Assembly: GCA_041691315.1 (NCBI GenBank)
Contig: JBEPUW010000015.1
Span: 1-64,000 of the forward strand
Direction: 5' to 3'
Source: Poindextera sp041691315
GTDB lineage: Bacteria; Pseudomonadota; Alphaproteobacteria; Caulobacterales; Caulobacteraceae
Length of the DNA stretch: 64,000 nt
Shown here: one piece after another, positions 7,988 to 16,621 of the stretch
Layout of the letters: every line of letters begins with the position of its first letter
Numbering within the stretch: the first letter of the stretch is position 1
Position numbers and translations under genes: made by a program
Notes under the pieces: model-generated
Database searches by the model: none
What the model was told of the DNA's origin: nothing
What the model saw: only the letters and a program-made list of their open reading frames with translations

Positions 7988-9475
7988 ATGAGCGGTCTCC
8001 TCAGCCTCATCACCTTCTCGCCCCTGATCGGGGTAGCGGCCATCCTGCTGCTGAAGCTGTTCGCCAAGCCGGACCAGCAGGAAGCCTCCTACCGCGCCGC
8101 CCGCTGGATCGCCCTGGTCACCACGCTGGCCACCTTCGCGCTCTCGATCCTGCTGGTCGTCCAGTTCGATCCGCACCAGGCCGGCTTCCAGTTCGTCGAG
8201 AACCACGCCTGGTTCTCCGGCATCCGCTACCGCATGGGCGTCGACGGGCTGTCGGTGCTGTTCGTGCTGCTGACCGCGTTTTTGATGCCGCTCGCCATCG
8301 CCGCCAGCTGGACCTCGATCAAGGAGCGCGTGCTCGAATACATGATCGCCTTCCTGGTCCTGGAAGTGCTGATGATCGGGGTCTTCTGCGCGCTCGACCT
8401 GATCCTTTTCTATCTGTTCTTCGAGGGTCAGCTGGTCCCGATGTTCCTGATTATCGGGGTCTGGGGCGGCCAGAATCGGGTCTACGCGGCCTACAAATTC
8501 TTCCTCTACACGCTGCTGGGCTCGGTCCTGATGCTGGTGGCCATCCTGGCCATGGCCGGCATCGCCCACACCACCTCGATCCCGGCGCTGCTGGCCTACC
8601 ATTTCGATCCGAAGGTGCAGCTTTTGCTCTGGCTGGCCTTCTTCGCCTCGTTCGCGGTTAAGATGCCGATGTGGCCGGTGCACACCTGGCTGCCCGACGC
8701 CCACGTCGAGGCGCCGACGGCCGGTTCGGTGATCCTGGCCGGCATCCTTCTGAAGATGGGCGGCTACGGCTTCCTGCGCTTCTCGGTGCCGATGTTCCCG
8801 GACGCCTCGCACTATTTCACGCCGCTGATCTTCACCCTGTCGGTGATCGCGATCATCTACACCTCGCTGGTCGCCTTCCGGCAGACCGACGTGAAGAAGC
8901 TGATAGCCTACTCATCGGTGGCCCATATGGGCTTCGTGACCATGGCCATCTTCTCCGGCACCGTGCAGGGCGAACAGGGCGCCATCTTCCAGATGCTCAG
9001 CCACGGGGTGATCTCGGGCGCGCTCTTCCTCTGCGTCGGCGTCGTCTATGACCGCATGCACACCCGCGAGATCGCCTTCTATGGCGGGCTGACCGCGCGC
9101 ATGCCGTGGTACGCGGCGGTCTTCATGCTGTTCACGCTCGGCAATGTCGGCCTGCCGGGCACCTCGGGCTTCGTCGGCGAGGTGTTGAGCCTGGTCGGGG
9201 TCTATCGGGTCTCGACCTGGACGGCGATCTTCGCTGCCTCGGGCGTCATCCTCTCGGCCACCTACGCGCTCACCCTCTATCGCCGGATGATGTTCGACCC
9301 GATGACCAACCCGAAGCTCGCCGCCATCGCCGACCTCGACTGGCGCGAGGTGGTGATCTTCTCGCCGCTGATCCTCGGCACCCTGGCGCTCGGCCTGCAG
9401 CCCGGTCTGGTGTTCAACCTGACCGCGGCCTCGGCGGAAAAGCTGGTCGCCGCCTATCATGTGATCGGCGGCTGA
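7988..9475 (+). CDS. nuoM: NADH-quinone oxidoreductase subunit M
   Basis: 495 aa antiporter-like subunit (ND4 type) with about 14 hydrophobic helices. The conserved glutamate region FYLFFEGQLVPMFLIIGVWG and the pumping motif WPVHTWLPDAHVEAPTAGSV are present. The start is 1 nt after the nuoL stop, and the stop overlaps the nuoN start (TGATG). Length and motif order match other bacterial NuoM. Confidence 0.97.
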   Translation: MSGLLSLITFSPLIGVAAILLLKLFAKPDQQEASYRAARWIALVTTLATFALSILLVVQFDPHQAGFQFVENHAWFSGIRYRMGVDGLSVLFVLLTAFLMPLAIAASWTSIKERVLEYMIAFLVLEVLMIGVFCALDLILFYLFFEGQLVPMFLIIGVWGGQNRVYAAYKFFLYTLLGSVLMLVAILAMAGIAHTTSIPALLAYHFDPKVQLLLWLAFFASFAVKMPMWPVHTWLPDAHVEAPTAGSVILAGILLKMGGYGFLRFSVPMFPDASHYFTPLIFTLSVIAIIYTSLVAFRQTDVKKLIAYSSVAHMGFVTMAIFSGTVQGEQGAIFQMLSHGVISGALFLCVGVVYDRMHTREIAFYGGLTARMPWYAAVFMLFTLGNVGLPGTSGFVGEVLSLVGVYRVSTWTAIFAASGVILSATYALTLYRRMMFDPMTNPKLAAIADLDWREVVIFSPLILGTLALGLQPGLVFNLTAASAEKLVAAYHVIGG

Positions 9476-10908
9476 TGGACATTTACTCAGCCCTGCACCT
9501 GGCCCTGCCGGAACTCTTCCTGGCCATCTCGGCGCTGGTCCTGCTGCTGGTCGGCGCGATCACGCCCAGGTCGGACGCCGTGCTGGTCTGGATGCTGTCG
9601 GGCGTGGCCCTGGCCATCTCCGCCGCGCTGGCGGCGATCGGGCCGCTTGGGACCGCCTTTTCCGGCGGCTTCGTCGCCGACCAGGCCTCGGTCTTCGCCA
9701 AGGTCGCCATCTATCTGATGAGCGCGGTGGCGCTCGTCCTGGGCTCCGGCTGGCTAGGCCGCCTGCAGGCGCGCCAGTTCGAGTATCCGATCCTGGTCTT
9801 GCTGGCGGCGCTCGGCATGGGGGTCATGGTTTCGTCCGGCGACCTGATCTCGCTCTATGTCGGGGTCGAGCTGCAATCGCTGGCCCTCTACATCCTGACC
9901 GCCTTCCGCCGCGACGACGCCAAGGCCTCGGAAGCCGGGCTGAAGTATTTCGTGCTCGGCGCGCTGTCGTCCGGTCTGCTGCTCTACGGCGCCTCGCTGA
10001 TCTACGGCTTCGCGGGCTCGGTGAAGTTTACCGATATCGCCGCCGCGGTGCATGCGGGCGCCGGCAATGGCGTGCTGTTCGGGCTGGTCTTCCTGATCTG
10101 CGGCCTGGCCTTCAAGGTCGCCGCTGCGCCCTTCCACATGTGGACGCCGGACGTCTACGAGGGCGCGCCGACCCCGATCGTGGCGTTCATTGCCGCGGCC
10201 CCCAAGCTCGCCGCCATGGTGCTGTTCGCCCGCGCCCTCGCCGACGCCTTCCCCGGCGCGGCCGACCAGTGGCGCGAGGTGCTGATCGTGGTGGCGGTCA
10301 TCTCCATGCTGCTCGGCGCCTTCGCCGGCCTGGTGCAGAAGAACCTGAAGCGGCTTTGGGCCTATTCCTCGATCGCCAACGTCGGCTACGCTCTGGTCGG
10401 GCTGTCGGCCGGCACCCATGAGGGCGTCCAGGCCATGCTGGTCTTCATGGTGCTCTACATGATCGACGTCACCGGCTTCTTCGCCTGCCTGATGGCGCTC
10501 AGCCGCGACGGTAAGCCGATGGAGACCATGGACGACATGGCTGGCCTGATGCGCGAGCGGCCCGGCATGGCCCTGGCCTTGACCGCCTTTTCGGTCTCGG
10601 CCCTGGGCTTCCCGCCGTTCTCGGGGTTCTGGGCCAAGCTGTACGTGTTCCGCGCCATCATCGACGCCGGCTATAGCTGGGTCGCGGTGGTCGGCCTGGT
10701 CTCCAGCGTGGTGGCGGCCTTCTACTATCTGCGCCTGATCAAGGTGATGTGGTTCGACCCGCCCGCCGGCAAGGTCGACGCCGCCCCGGCCGACGCCAAG
10801 GGCGTGGCCTATGCCGCGGCGCTGTTCTCCTTCCCGGTTGTGCTGATCGCCCTGATTGGCCTGGATCCTCTCGCAAGGATCGCCGCCTCCGCCTTCGGGC
10901 TGGGCTGA
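9475..10908 (+). CDS. nuoN: NADH-quinone oxidoreductase subunit N
   Basis: 477 aa antiporter-like subunit (ND2 type), the last gene of the nuo operon. Characteristic segments are SLYVGVELQSLALYILTAF and FHMWTPDVYEGAPTPIVAF. The ATG at 9475 overlaps the nuoM stop; the longer upstream frame is Arg/Ala-rich antisense-like sequence inside nuoM and is not used. The next gene, birA, starts 10 nt after the stop, suggesting read-through from the complex I operon. Confidence 0.96.
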   Translation: MDIYSALHLALPELFLAISALVLLLVGAITPRSDAVLVWMLSGVALAISAALAAIGPLGTAFSGGFVADQASVFAKVAIYLMSAVALVLGSGWLGRLQARQFEYPILVLLAALGMGVMVSSGDLISLYVGVELQSLALYILTAFRRDDAKASEAGLKYFVLGALSSGLLLYGASLIYGFAGSVKFTDIAAAVHAGAGNGVLFGLVFLICGLAFKVAAAPFHMWTPDVYEGAPTPIVAFIAAAPKLAAMVLFARALADAFPGAADQWREVLIVVAVISMLLGAFAGLVQKNLKRLWAYSSIANVGYALVGLSAGTHEGVQAMLVFMVLYMIDVTGFFACLMALSRDGKPMETMDDMAGLMRERPGMALALTAFSVSALGFPPFSGFWAKLYVFRAIIDAGYSWVAVVGLVSSVVAAFYYLRLIKVMWFDPPAGKVDAAPADAKGVAYAAALFSFPVVLIALIGLDPLARIAASAFGLG

Positions 10909-10918
10909 AGGCTCCTTG

Positions 10919-11668
10919 ATGGTTTCGACGCGGACTACGGTTCCCATCCTGGCTTTCGATGAACTCGACTCCACCAACTCCGAAGCCCGGCGCCGCGCCG
11001 AGGCCGGAGAGGCTGGGCCGTTCTGGATCACCGCCTTGCGCCAGACCGACGGGCGCGGTCGCCGCGGCCGCAGTTGGGAGACCGGACAGGGCAACCTGGC
11101 CGCAACCCTCCTGATGCTCACCGATCGGGAGCCGCGCGAAGCAGCCCAGGTGTCCTTCATCGCCGCGCTCGCGGTCAGCGACTTCGCGCGCGCCTATCTC
11201 CCCGCCAATCGCGTCAAGGTGAAGTGGCCGAACGACGTCATGGTCGACAACCGCAAGCTTGCCGGCATCCTGGTCGAGTCCGGCCAATGGCCGGGAGGCG
11301 GGCTCTGGCTGGCGATCGGGACGGGGATCAATCTGCTGAAGGCGCCGGAACATGCCGAGCGACCGGCGATCACGCTCAGCGCCGCCACCATGACGCCGCC
11401 GCCGGAGCCCAGGGTCGCCCTTGAGGGCCTGGCCGCCGCCTTTGCCGACTGGCTCGAGATCTGGGACGCGGAAGGCTTCACCGCCATCGCCGCGGCCTGG
11501 ACCGAGCGCGCCCAGGGTATCGGGCAGATTTGCAGCGTGCGCCTGCCCGGCGAGACGATCGAGGGCATCGCCGAAGGGCTCGACGACGACGGTGCGCTGC
11601 GGCTGCGCTTGGCGGACGGGGCTTTGAGGCGCATCACCGCCGGCGACGTCTTTTTCGGGAGCCAATGA
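10919..11668 (+). CDS. birA: Biotin--[acetyl-CoA-carboxylase] ligase
   Basis: 249 aa, monofunctional biotin protein ligase (no N-terminal DNA-binding domain), which activates biotin with ATP and attaches it to biotin carboxyl carrier proteins. Motifs: DGRGRRGRSWETGQGNLAAT (biotinyl-AMP loop, about residues 42-61), KVKWPNDVMVDNRKLAGIL and a C-terminal SH3-like domain. Either ATG 10919 or the adjacent TTG 10916 could start it; ATG is preferred. It lies directly downstream of nuoN, and coaX follows after 4 nt; the birA-coaX-rnj order is common in alphaproteobacteria. Confidence 0.93.
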   Translation: MVSTRTTVPILAFDELDSTNSEARRRAEAGEAGPFWITALRQTDGRGRRGRSWETGQGNLAATLLMLTDREPREAAQVSFIAALAVSDFARAYLPANRVKVKWPNDVMVDNRKLAGILVESGQWPGGGLWLAIGTGINLLKAPEHAERPAITLSAATMTPPPEPRVALEGLAAAFADWLEIWDAEGFTAIAAAWTERAQGIGQICSVRLPGETIEGIAEGLDDDGALRLRLADGALRRITAGDVFFGSQ

Positions 11669-11672
11669 CAGC

Positions 11673-12452
11673 ATGCTGCTGGCCATCGACCAGGGCAATA
11701 CCAACACCCTTTTCGCCGTACATGACGGTGAAAACTGGCTGCGCCAGTGGCGGACCGCGACCGAATCGACGCGCACGGCGGACGAATACGCGGTCTGGCT
11801 CTCCCAACTGCTCAATCTCGCGGACCTCTCGTTGAAGGATATCGACGGCTGCGTCATATCCAGCGTGGTGCCGCAGTCGCTGTTCAACCTGCGCAACCTG
11901 TCGCGTCGCTATCTCAGCGTCGAGCCCATGGTGATCGGCGACAATGTCGACCTCGGCATGGAGGTGCGCATCACCAAGCCGTCCGAGGCCGGCGCCGACC
12001 GGCTGGTGGACGCCATCGGCGCTCACATCACCTATCCCGGCGACCTGATCGTCATCGACAGCGGCACCGCCACCGTCTTCGACGTGGTCGCCGCCGACGG
12101 CGGGCTGGAAGGCTGCGCCATCGCGCCGGGCATCAACCTTTCCATGCAGGCCCTGCACGAGGCGGCCGCCAACCTGCCGCGCATCGCCATCCAGCGGCCG
12201 GCCCACGTCATCGGCCGCGACACGGTGGAATCCATGCAGGCCGGGGTCTTCTGGGGCTATGTGGCGATGATCGAGGGCCTGGTGCGGCAGATCAAGGAAG
12301 AGTGGGGCAAGCCCATGACCGTGATCGGCACCGGCGGTGTCGCCTCCCTATTTGAGGGGGCGACGGCCTCGATCGACAAGTTCGACCACGACCTGACCAT
12401 CCGCGGCCTGCTGGAAATCCACAGGCGCAATTTTGGACGCAGCGTTTCATGA
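11673..12452 (+). CDS. coaX: Type III pantothenate kinase
   Basis: 259 aa. It phosphorylates pantothenate, the first step of coenzyme A synthesis; the type III enzyme belongs to the ASKHA fold and is not feedback inhibited by CoA. Visible motifs are the N-terminal phosphate loop LLAIDQGNTNTLFAV, the GADRLVDAIGA substrate motif and DSGTATVFDVV. Length is typical. Its stop overlaps the rnj start by 4 nt (ATGA), consistent with a birA-coaX-rnj transcription unit. Confidence 0.96.
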   Translation: MLLAIDQGNTNTLFAVHDGENWLRQWRTATESTRTADEYAVWLSQLLNLADLSLKDIDGCVISSVVPQSLFNLRNLSRRYLSVEPMVIGDNVDLGMEVRITKPSEAGADRLVDAIGAHITYPGDLIVIDSGTATVFDVVAADGGLEGCAIAPGINLSMQALHEAAANLPRIAIQRPAHVIGRDTVESMQAGVFWGYVAMIEGLVRQIKEEWGKPMTVIGTGGVASLFEGATASIDKFDHDLTIRGLLEIHRRNFGRSVS

Positions 12453-14128
12453 AGCCTTCTCCCGAGGATGAACTCGTCTTCCTGCCGCTCGGCGGCTCGA
12501 ACGAGATCGGGATGAACTTCAACTGCTACGGTTACGGCCCGGCGCACGACCGCAAATGGATCATCGTCGACGTCGGCGTCACCTTCGGCGACCAGACCAC
12601 GCCGGGCGTCGAGATCATCATGCCCGACCCGACCTATATCGAGGAACTGGCCGACGACATCCTGGGCATTGTGCTGACCCATGCGCACGAGGACCATATC
12701 GGGGCCATGGGCTGGCTCTGGCCCAGGCTGAAGGCGCCGATCTACGCGACGCCCTTCACCGCCTTCCTCCTGCGCGAGAAGATGCGCGAGCGCGGCGCCC
12801 TGGATAAGGCCAAGATCACCGAGGTCCCATTGAACGGGTCGATCAAGCTCGGCCCGTTCGAGGTCGGGCTGATCACGCTGACCCACTCCATCCCCGAGCC
12901 GAACGGTCTGTCGATCAAGACGCCGCTGGGCACGGTGCTGCACACCGGCGACTGGAAGATCGACCCCGACCCGCTGCTCGGCGGCGTCACCGACGCCGAC
13001 GCCATCCGCCGGTTGGGCGACGAGGGCGTGCTGGCCATGGTTTGCGATTCCACCAACGTCTTCGTCGACGGGACAGCCGGCTCCGAGGCCGAGGTGCGCG
13101 AGGTGATGAATCGGCTGATCGGCTCGTTGAGCGGCAAGATCGCCTGCGCCTGCTTCGCCTCCAACGTGGCGAGGATGGACACCATCATCCGCGCCGGCCA
13201 GGCCAATGGCCGCAAGGTCTGTCTGGTCGGCCGCTCGATGTTCCGCATGGCCGCGGCGGCCAGCTCAGTCGGGCTGCTCAAAGGCCTGGAGCCCTTCGTC
13301 AACGACGCCGAGGCCGGGCGCTTCCCGGACGACCAGATCCTCTATCTCTGCACCGGCAGCCAGGGCGAGGCGAGGGCGGCGCTGTTCCGCATCGCCGAAG
13401 GTACGCATCCGCACGTCAAGCTGGGCAAGGGCGACCACTGCATCTTTTCCTCGCGCATCATCCCCGGCAACGAGGTGCCGATCCGCAACCTGCAGAACCG
13501 GCTCGCCGATCGCGGGGTTCGTCTGTACACGGAGCGTGATCATCCCGGCATCCACGTCTCCGGCCACCCGTGCCGCGACGAGCTGAAGGAGATGTACGCC
13601 TGGGCCAGGCCGAAGATCGCCGTGCCCACCCATGGCGAACGCCGCCACCTGCTGGAGCACGCCGCCCTGGCCCACGACCTGCAGGTCGGCCAGACCGTGG
13701 CCCCACGCAACGGCGACATGGTTCGCCTGGCCCCCGGCAAGGCCGAGATCATCGACGAGGTCCCCTCAGGTCGCATCTATGTCGATGGCGGCGTCCTGAC
13801 CGTCGAGAACGGCGAGGCCCTGCGCGAACGCCGCCACGCCTCCCACTCCGGCATGCTGACCGTGGCGGTGGTGCTGGACGAGCGCGGCCGCATCGTCTCC
13901 GGCCCGCAGGTGCAGTCCATCGGCCTGCCCGGCGATGAAAACACTCCGCTGGAAGAAGCGCTGGACGACCTGGCCAACGCCGCCGAGGGCGCGGTGCGCG
14001 GCCTGAACGACTACGACCGCGAAGACGACCACGCCGTCGAACAGGCCCTGATCCGCACCCTGAAGCGCAACTCGTTCCGGCTATGGGAACGCCGCCCGAT
14101 CGTCACCGCGACGGTGCTGCGGGTCTAG
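12449..14128 (+). CDS. rnj: Ribonuclease J
   Basis: 559 aa metallo-beta-lactamase/beta-CASP RNase J, a 5'-to-3' exonuclease and endonuclease for mRNA decay and rRNA maturation. THAHEDHIGA (His78, His80, Asp82, His83) is the zinc-binding motif; HTGDWKID is motif 3; SGHPCRDELKEM and PTHGERRHL belong to the beta-CASP motifs. A C-terminal domain follows. Length is as expected for alphaproteobacterial RNase J. The stop at 14126-14128 touches an inverted repeat that could serve as a transcription end. Confidence 0.95.
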   Translation: MKPSPEDELVFLPLGGSNEIGMNFNCYGYGPAHDRKWIIVDVGVTFGDQTTPGVEIIMPDPTYIEELADDILGIVLTHAHEDHIGAMGWLWPRLKAPIYATPFTAFLLREKMRERGALDKAKITEVPLNGSIKLGPFEVGLITLTHSIPEPNGLSIKTPLGTVLHTGDWKIDPDPLLGGVTDADAIRRLGDEGVLAMVCDSTNVFVDGTAGSEAEVREVMNRLIGSLSGKIACACFASNVARMDTIIRAGQANGRKVCLVGRSMFRMAAAASSVGLLKGLEPFVNDAEAGRFPDDQILYLCTGSQGEARAALFRIAEGTHPHVKLGKGDHCIFSSRIIPGNEVPIRNLQNRLADRGVRLYTERDHPGIHVSGHPCRDELKEMYAWARPKIAVPTHGERRHLLEHAALAHDLQVGQTVAPRNGDMVRLAPGKAEIIDEVPSGRIYVDGGVLTVENGEALRERRHASHSGMLTVAVVLDERGRIVSGPQVQSIGLPGDENTPLEEALDDLANAAEGAVRGLNDYDREDDHAVEQALIRTLKRNSFRLWERRPIVTATVLRV

Positions 14129-14211
14129 GGAAATTGGGGACACGTACGCATCCCCCGACCTTGCGAGTAACGCCCGCGGGGTCAGCGATGCGTAGGTGTC
14201 CCCAATTCCCC
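14128..14211. repeat. REPIN-like inverted repeat, copy 1 (GGGGACAC family)
   Basis: Two 24-nt arms, 14128-14151 and 14188-14211, are inverted copies matching at 22 of 24 positions, separated by 36 nt. The shared core is AATTGGGGACACSTACG. A second copy with the same core and geometry is at 59433-59516. The layout (two short inverted units about 30 nt apart) is that of REP doublets mobilised by RAYT Y1-type transposases; no such transposase is in the window. It lies between rnj and a convergent small gene. Confidence 0.8.
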
Positions 14212-14213
14212 CC

Positions 14214-14708
14214 TCACTTTTCGTAGAGGTAATAGCAACCGACCAGGGTCGTCTTGTCGTTCGGCGGCTCACCGGACATCAGCGTCACTGTTCGCTGCGC
14301 TGCGATTGCCAGCCCGCAGGTCCGCATGCCGTCACCGGTCTCGCAATGGCGCAACCGCTTGCCGAGCCTCTGCTCGACCGCCCGCCTTGCAACATCGAAC
14401 CTTGCATCGACCAGCACGGAGAAGCCCACGCCCATGCCGACGCTCTCCGGGACTACCTGCGTCACCTTCAGCCCGGCGATCGCCATGGGCGACTTCGGCG
14501 CGCCAAACGCATCGTTGTCGTTGTGCGTGAGAGCGGAGCGAAGATAGGCGCCGACGCTGTTCAGTTTGGCCTGGTCGGTGGTCTTCCAATCCAGCCAGGA
14601 GTCTCGGCACAGCGCCAGGTTCTCGACCCGGGGATCGTCTGCGCCCCACGCGGGTATGACGCCAACCACAAGCGCGAACCATAATCCCGCCGGCCATGCG
14701 AATTTCAT
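14214..14708 (-). CDS. Secreted hypothetical protein
   Basis: 164 aa. Residues 1-22 (MKFAWPAGLWFALVVGVIPA plus WG) are a typical Sec signal peptide with likely cleavage before ADDP, so the mature protein is periplasmic. Four cysteines in the mature part (in ALCRDSW, RHCETG, MRTCGL and GCYY) could form two disulfides. No family was recognised. The gene is convergent with rnj and divergent from the acetyltransferase at 14788. Confidence 0.7.
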   Translation of the reverse strand: MKFAWPAGLWFALVVGVIPAWGADDPRVENLALCRDSWLDWKTTDQAKLNSVGAYLRSALTHNDNDAFGAPKSPMAIAGLKVTQVVPESVGMGVGFSVLVDARFDVARRAVEQRLGKRLRHCETGDGMRTCGLAIAAQRTVTLMSGEPPNDKTTLVGCYYLYEK

Positions 14709-14787
14709 GACGTTCGTCCCCAGTCAGACCCTTGAGAGCCTAGTCCTCGGAATCGCAGGCAGCCGTGTGGCAAGTATAGTGTCAAGC

Positions 14788-15366
14788 ATGGGAGGGCCGG
14801 CGTTGGCGGGGACGATTCAACATCTTGAGACCCAGCGGCTGACGTTGAGACGGTTCACCACGTCCGACGGGCCGGCCGTCCATCTTTACATGGGCGATCC
14901 CCTCGTTACGCGCTGGCTGCCGAGGGGGCGGTTGGACAAGGCCGGGGCGCAGACCTTTGCCGACAGGAACGCCGGGCCGCGCCCAAGGGCGATGGCCGTC
15001 GTCGAACGCGCTTCGGGCGAGCTCGTGGGGCACATGGACTTCCACCCCTGGCTTGGGCGCGGCACGTACGAGCTCGGCTGGGCGATTGGCCGGCCACACC
15101 AGCGACAGGGCTATGCCACCGAGGCGGCTGGCGCGCTGTTGGCCTATGCGTTCGAGATACGGCGCGGCCACAGGGTGGTGGCGACCTGCCAACCGGAGAA
15201 CGACGCCTCCTGGCGTGTGATGCAAAAGTTGGGCATGCGCCGTGAAGCCCACTTCCGCCAACACCTCCCTCGCGAACCCGGCGTGTGGTGGGACGAGTAT
15301 TTCTACGCCCTGCTGGCGGAAGAGTACTTCGGCCGCACGGCCTCCGATCAGCGGCTAGATCGCTAG
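14788..15366 (+). CDS. GNAT family N-acetyltransferase
   Basis: 192 aa, of the RimJ/RimL-like acetyltransferase_3 group. The opening LETQRLTLRRFTTSDGPAV and the acetyl-CoA pyrophosphate loop GRPHQRQGYATEAAGALL are diagnostic; the C-terminal CQPENDASWRVMQKLGMRRE is the conserved last strand-helix of the family. The substrate cannot be told; relatives acetylate ribosomal proteins, antibiotics or small amines. GTG 14779 is an alternative start. It stands alone between a divergent secreted protein and a repeat. Confidence 0.85.
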   Translation: MGGPALAGTIQHLETQRLTLRRFTTSDGPAVHLYMGDPLVTRWLPRGRLDKAGAQTFADRNAGPRPRAMAVVERASGELVGHMDFHPWLGRGTYELGWAIGRPHQRQGYATEAAGALLAYAFEIRRGHRVVATCQPENDASWRVMQKLGMRREAHFRQHLPREPGVWWDEYFYALLAEEYFGRTASDQRLDR

Positions 15367-15480
15367 AGCGGGCCTACGGAAAAGTGCGAAGCGGTTTTCC
15401 GCCCGCAACCCGCTCTAACTCTTAGTGATCGATCACGTTTATGATTTTGGATTGTTTCAATCCAAAATCATCGTGATCTA
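15367..15480. repeat. Intergenic palindromic repeat with strong hairpin
   Basis: The left part contains GAGCGGG...CCCGCTC ends (about 15366-15418) around an AAGTGCGAAGCGGTTTTCC core. The right part has a perfect 14-bp stem ATGATTTTGGATTG (15441-15454) and CAATCCAAAATCAT (15458-15471) with a TTT loop, extended by GATCACG/CGTGATC outside it. This compound element is a common intergenic repeat type in alphaproteobacteria. It separates two convergent genes and may also end transcription from both sides. Confidence 0.75.
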
Positions 15481-16164
15481 GGCCGCGGTCGCTTCCCACG
15501 GGCGGCGGCCCTCGGGGAGGATCGAAGTGCGTTCTCGCTGGCGGAAGTCGGCGATGGCGCGGGCCAGGTCGGCGCCCGCGAAGTCCGGCCACATCTGGTC
15601 GGTGAACCAGAGTTCGGCGAAGGCGCTTTCCCAGAGCAGGAAGTCGGAGAGACGCTTGTCGCCGCCGGTACGGATGACCAGGTCGACATTGGCGGCCTCG
15701 TCGGGGTCGCCGGGCGCGGCCTGGGCGACCAGCCGGCCGAAGTCGTTGGCCGCATTCGCCGCCCAGCGCGACGCCGCGGCCTCGATCGCGGCGCGGGCGG
15801 AATAGTCGACGGCGATGCGGATGTGCAGCCGCGTGCCGCCCGCCGTCGCCTGTTCGATGCGCGTCAGCCGATCGCGGTGGATGATTGGCAGCCGGTCGCG
15901 ACGGCCGATCAGGGTCAGGCGCGCGCCGCTGGCGATCAGGGCCTTGGTCTCGGAGAGGAGATAGTCGCTCAGGAGCCGCATCAGCCCGTCGACCTCGGCG
16001 GGCGCGCGCTGCCAGTTGTAGGCCGAGAAGGCGAAGAAGGTCAGCGTGGTGACCCCAAGGTCGGGCGCGGCCTGGGAGATCCGCCGCATGGCCTCGGCGC
16101 CGGCGCGGTGGCCCAGCGTGCGCGGCAGGCCCCGCTGCGTCGCCCAGCGGCCGTTGCCGTCCAT
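15478..16164 (-). CDS. uppS: UppS-like cis-prenyltransferase; start region disrupted
   Basis: 228 aa from the first in-frame Met. Cis-prenyl (undecaprenyl) diphosphate synthase family: MDGNGRWATQRGLPR (isopentenyl/allylic diphosphate site), LTFFAFSAYNWQR, VDLVIRTGGDKRLSDFLLW and FTDQMWPDF. The usual ENW and RTSGE residues are YNW and RTGGD, suggesting a divergent paralogue. The family's first strand LHVAII precedes this Met, but an in-frame TAA (16195-16197) lies between LHVAII and an upstream ATG at 16212 that has a plausible GGAAA ribosome site. Thus the gene starts inside the domain, uses CTG 16182, or carries a nonsense mutation. It lacks the usual frr-uppS-cdsA context. Confidence 0.7.
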   Translation of the reverse strand: MDGNGRWATQRGLPRTLGHRAGAEAMRRISQAAPDLGVTTLTFFAFSAYNWQRAPAEVDGLMRLLSDYLLSETKALIASGARLTLIGRRDRLPIIHRDRLTRIEQATAGGTRLHIRIAVDYSARAAIEAAASRWAANAANDFGRLVAQAAPGDPDEAANVDLVIRTGGDKRLSDFLLWESAFAELWFTDQMWPDFAGADLARAIADFRQRERTSILPEGRRPWEATAA

Positions 16165-16204
16165 GATGATGGCGACGTGCAGTTTCGGTTGGGATTAGCA
16201 AGGA

Positions 16205-16219
16205 CTTGGCATTGCAAAG
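16205..16219. promoter_or_regulatory. Operator-like palindrome at the uppS start (site 2)
   Basis: CTTGGCATTGCAAAG matches the palindrome CTTTGCANTGCAAAG seen upstream of the winged-helix operon at 14 of 15 positions. It covers the ATG at 16212 that would be the natural uppS start, just past the 3' end of the regulator gene. It probably binds the same regulator. Confidence 0.5.
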
Positions 16220-16240
16220 TTTCCAGCGAAAAAAGAGAGA

Positions 16241-16621
16241 TCAGGCGGGAGCGAGACCGGCGAGGCCGGGGGTGGCGGCATCGGCCTTGACCGCGGCGGC
16301 GGCGTCGCGGACGACCTGTTCCAGCACCGACAGATAGTCGAGATAGCGGGCGCGCCCCTCCGCGGTGATCCGGCAAAGGGTCTGCGGCCGGTTCTGTTCG
16401 AACGACTTGGAGACCTGGACAAAGCCGGCCTCGGTCAGCACCTGCAGGTGGCGGCTAAGATTGCCGTCGGTGAGCTGGCACATGCGGCGCAGGTCCGCGA
16501 AGGCGAGCCCCTTGGGGTGGGCGACCAGCGAGGTGAGCACGCCCAGCCGGGCGCGTTCGTGGATGACCCGATCGAGGCCCTCATAGGCGAACTGGCCGGC
16601 GTCGCGCTCAGGCGTGCGCAT
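16241..16621 (-). CDS. Winged-helix DNA-binding protein (HTH_34/ArsR-like)
   Basis: 126 aa. The region LDRVIHERARLGVLTSLVAH, KGLAFADLRRMCQLTDGNLS and RHLQVLTEAGFVQVSKSF is a complete winged helix-turn-helix of the transcriptional-regulator family that includes many small bacterial one-domain repressors; there is no obvious ligand or metal site. The start ATG 16621 overlaps the end of the upstream membrane-protein gene by 14 nt, so the two are co-transcribed. Operator-like palindromes flank the pair, suggesting autoregulation. Ligand unknown. Confidence 0.88.
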   Translation of the reverse strand: MRTPERDAGQFAYEGLDRVIHERARLGVLTSLVAHPKGLAFADLRRMCQLTDGNLSRHLQVLTEAGFVQVSKSFEQNRPQTLCRITAEGRARYLDYLSVLEQVVRDAAAAVKADAATPGLAGLAPA

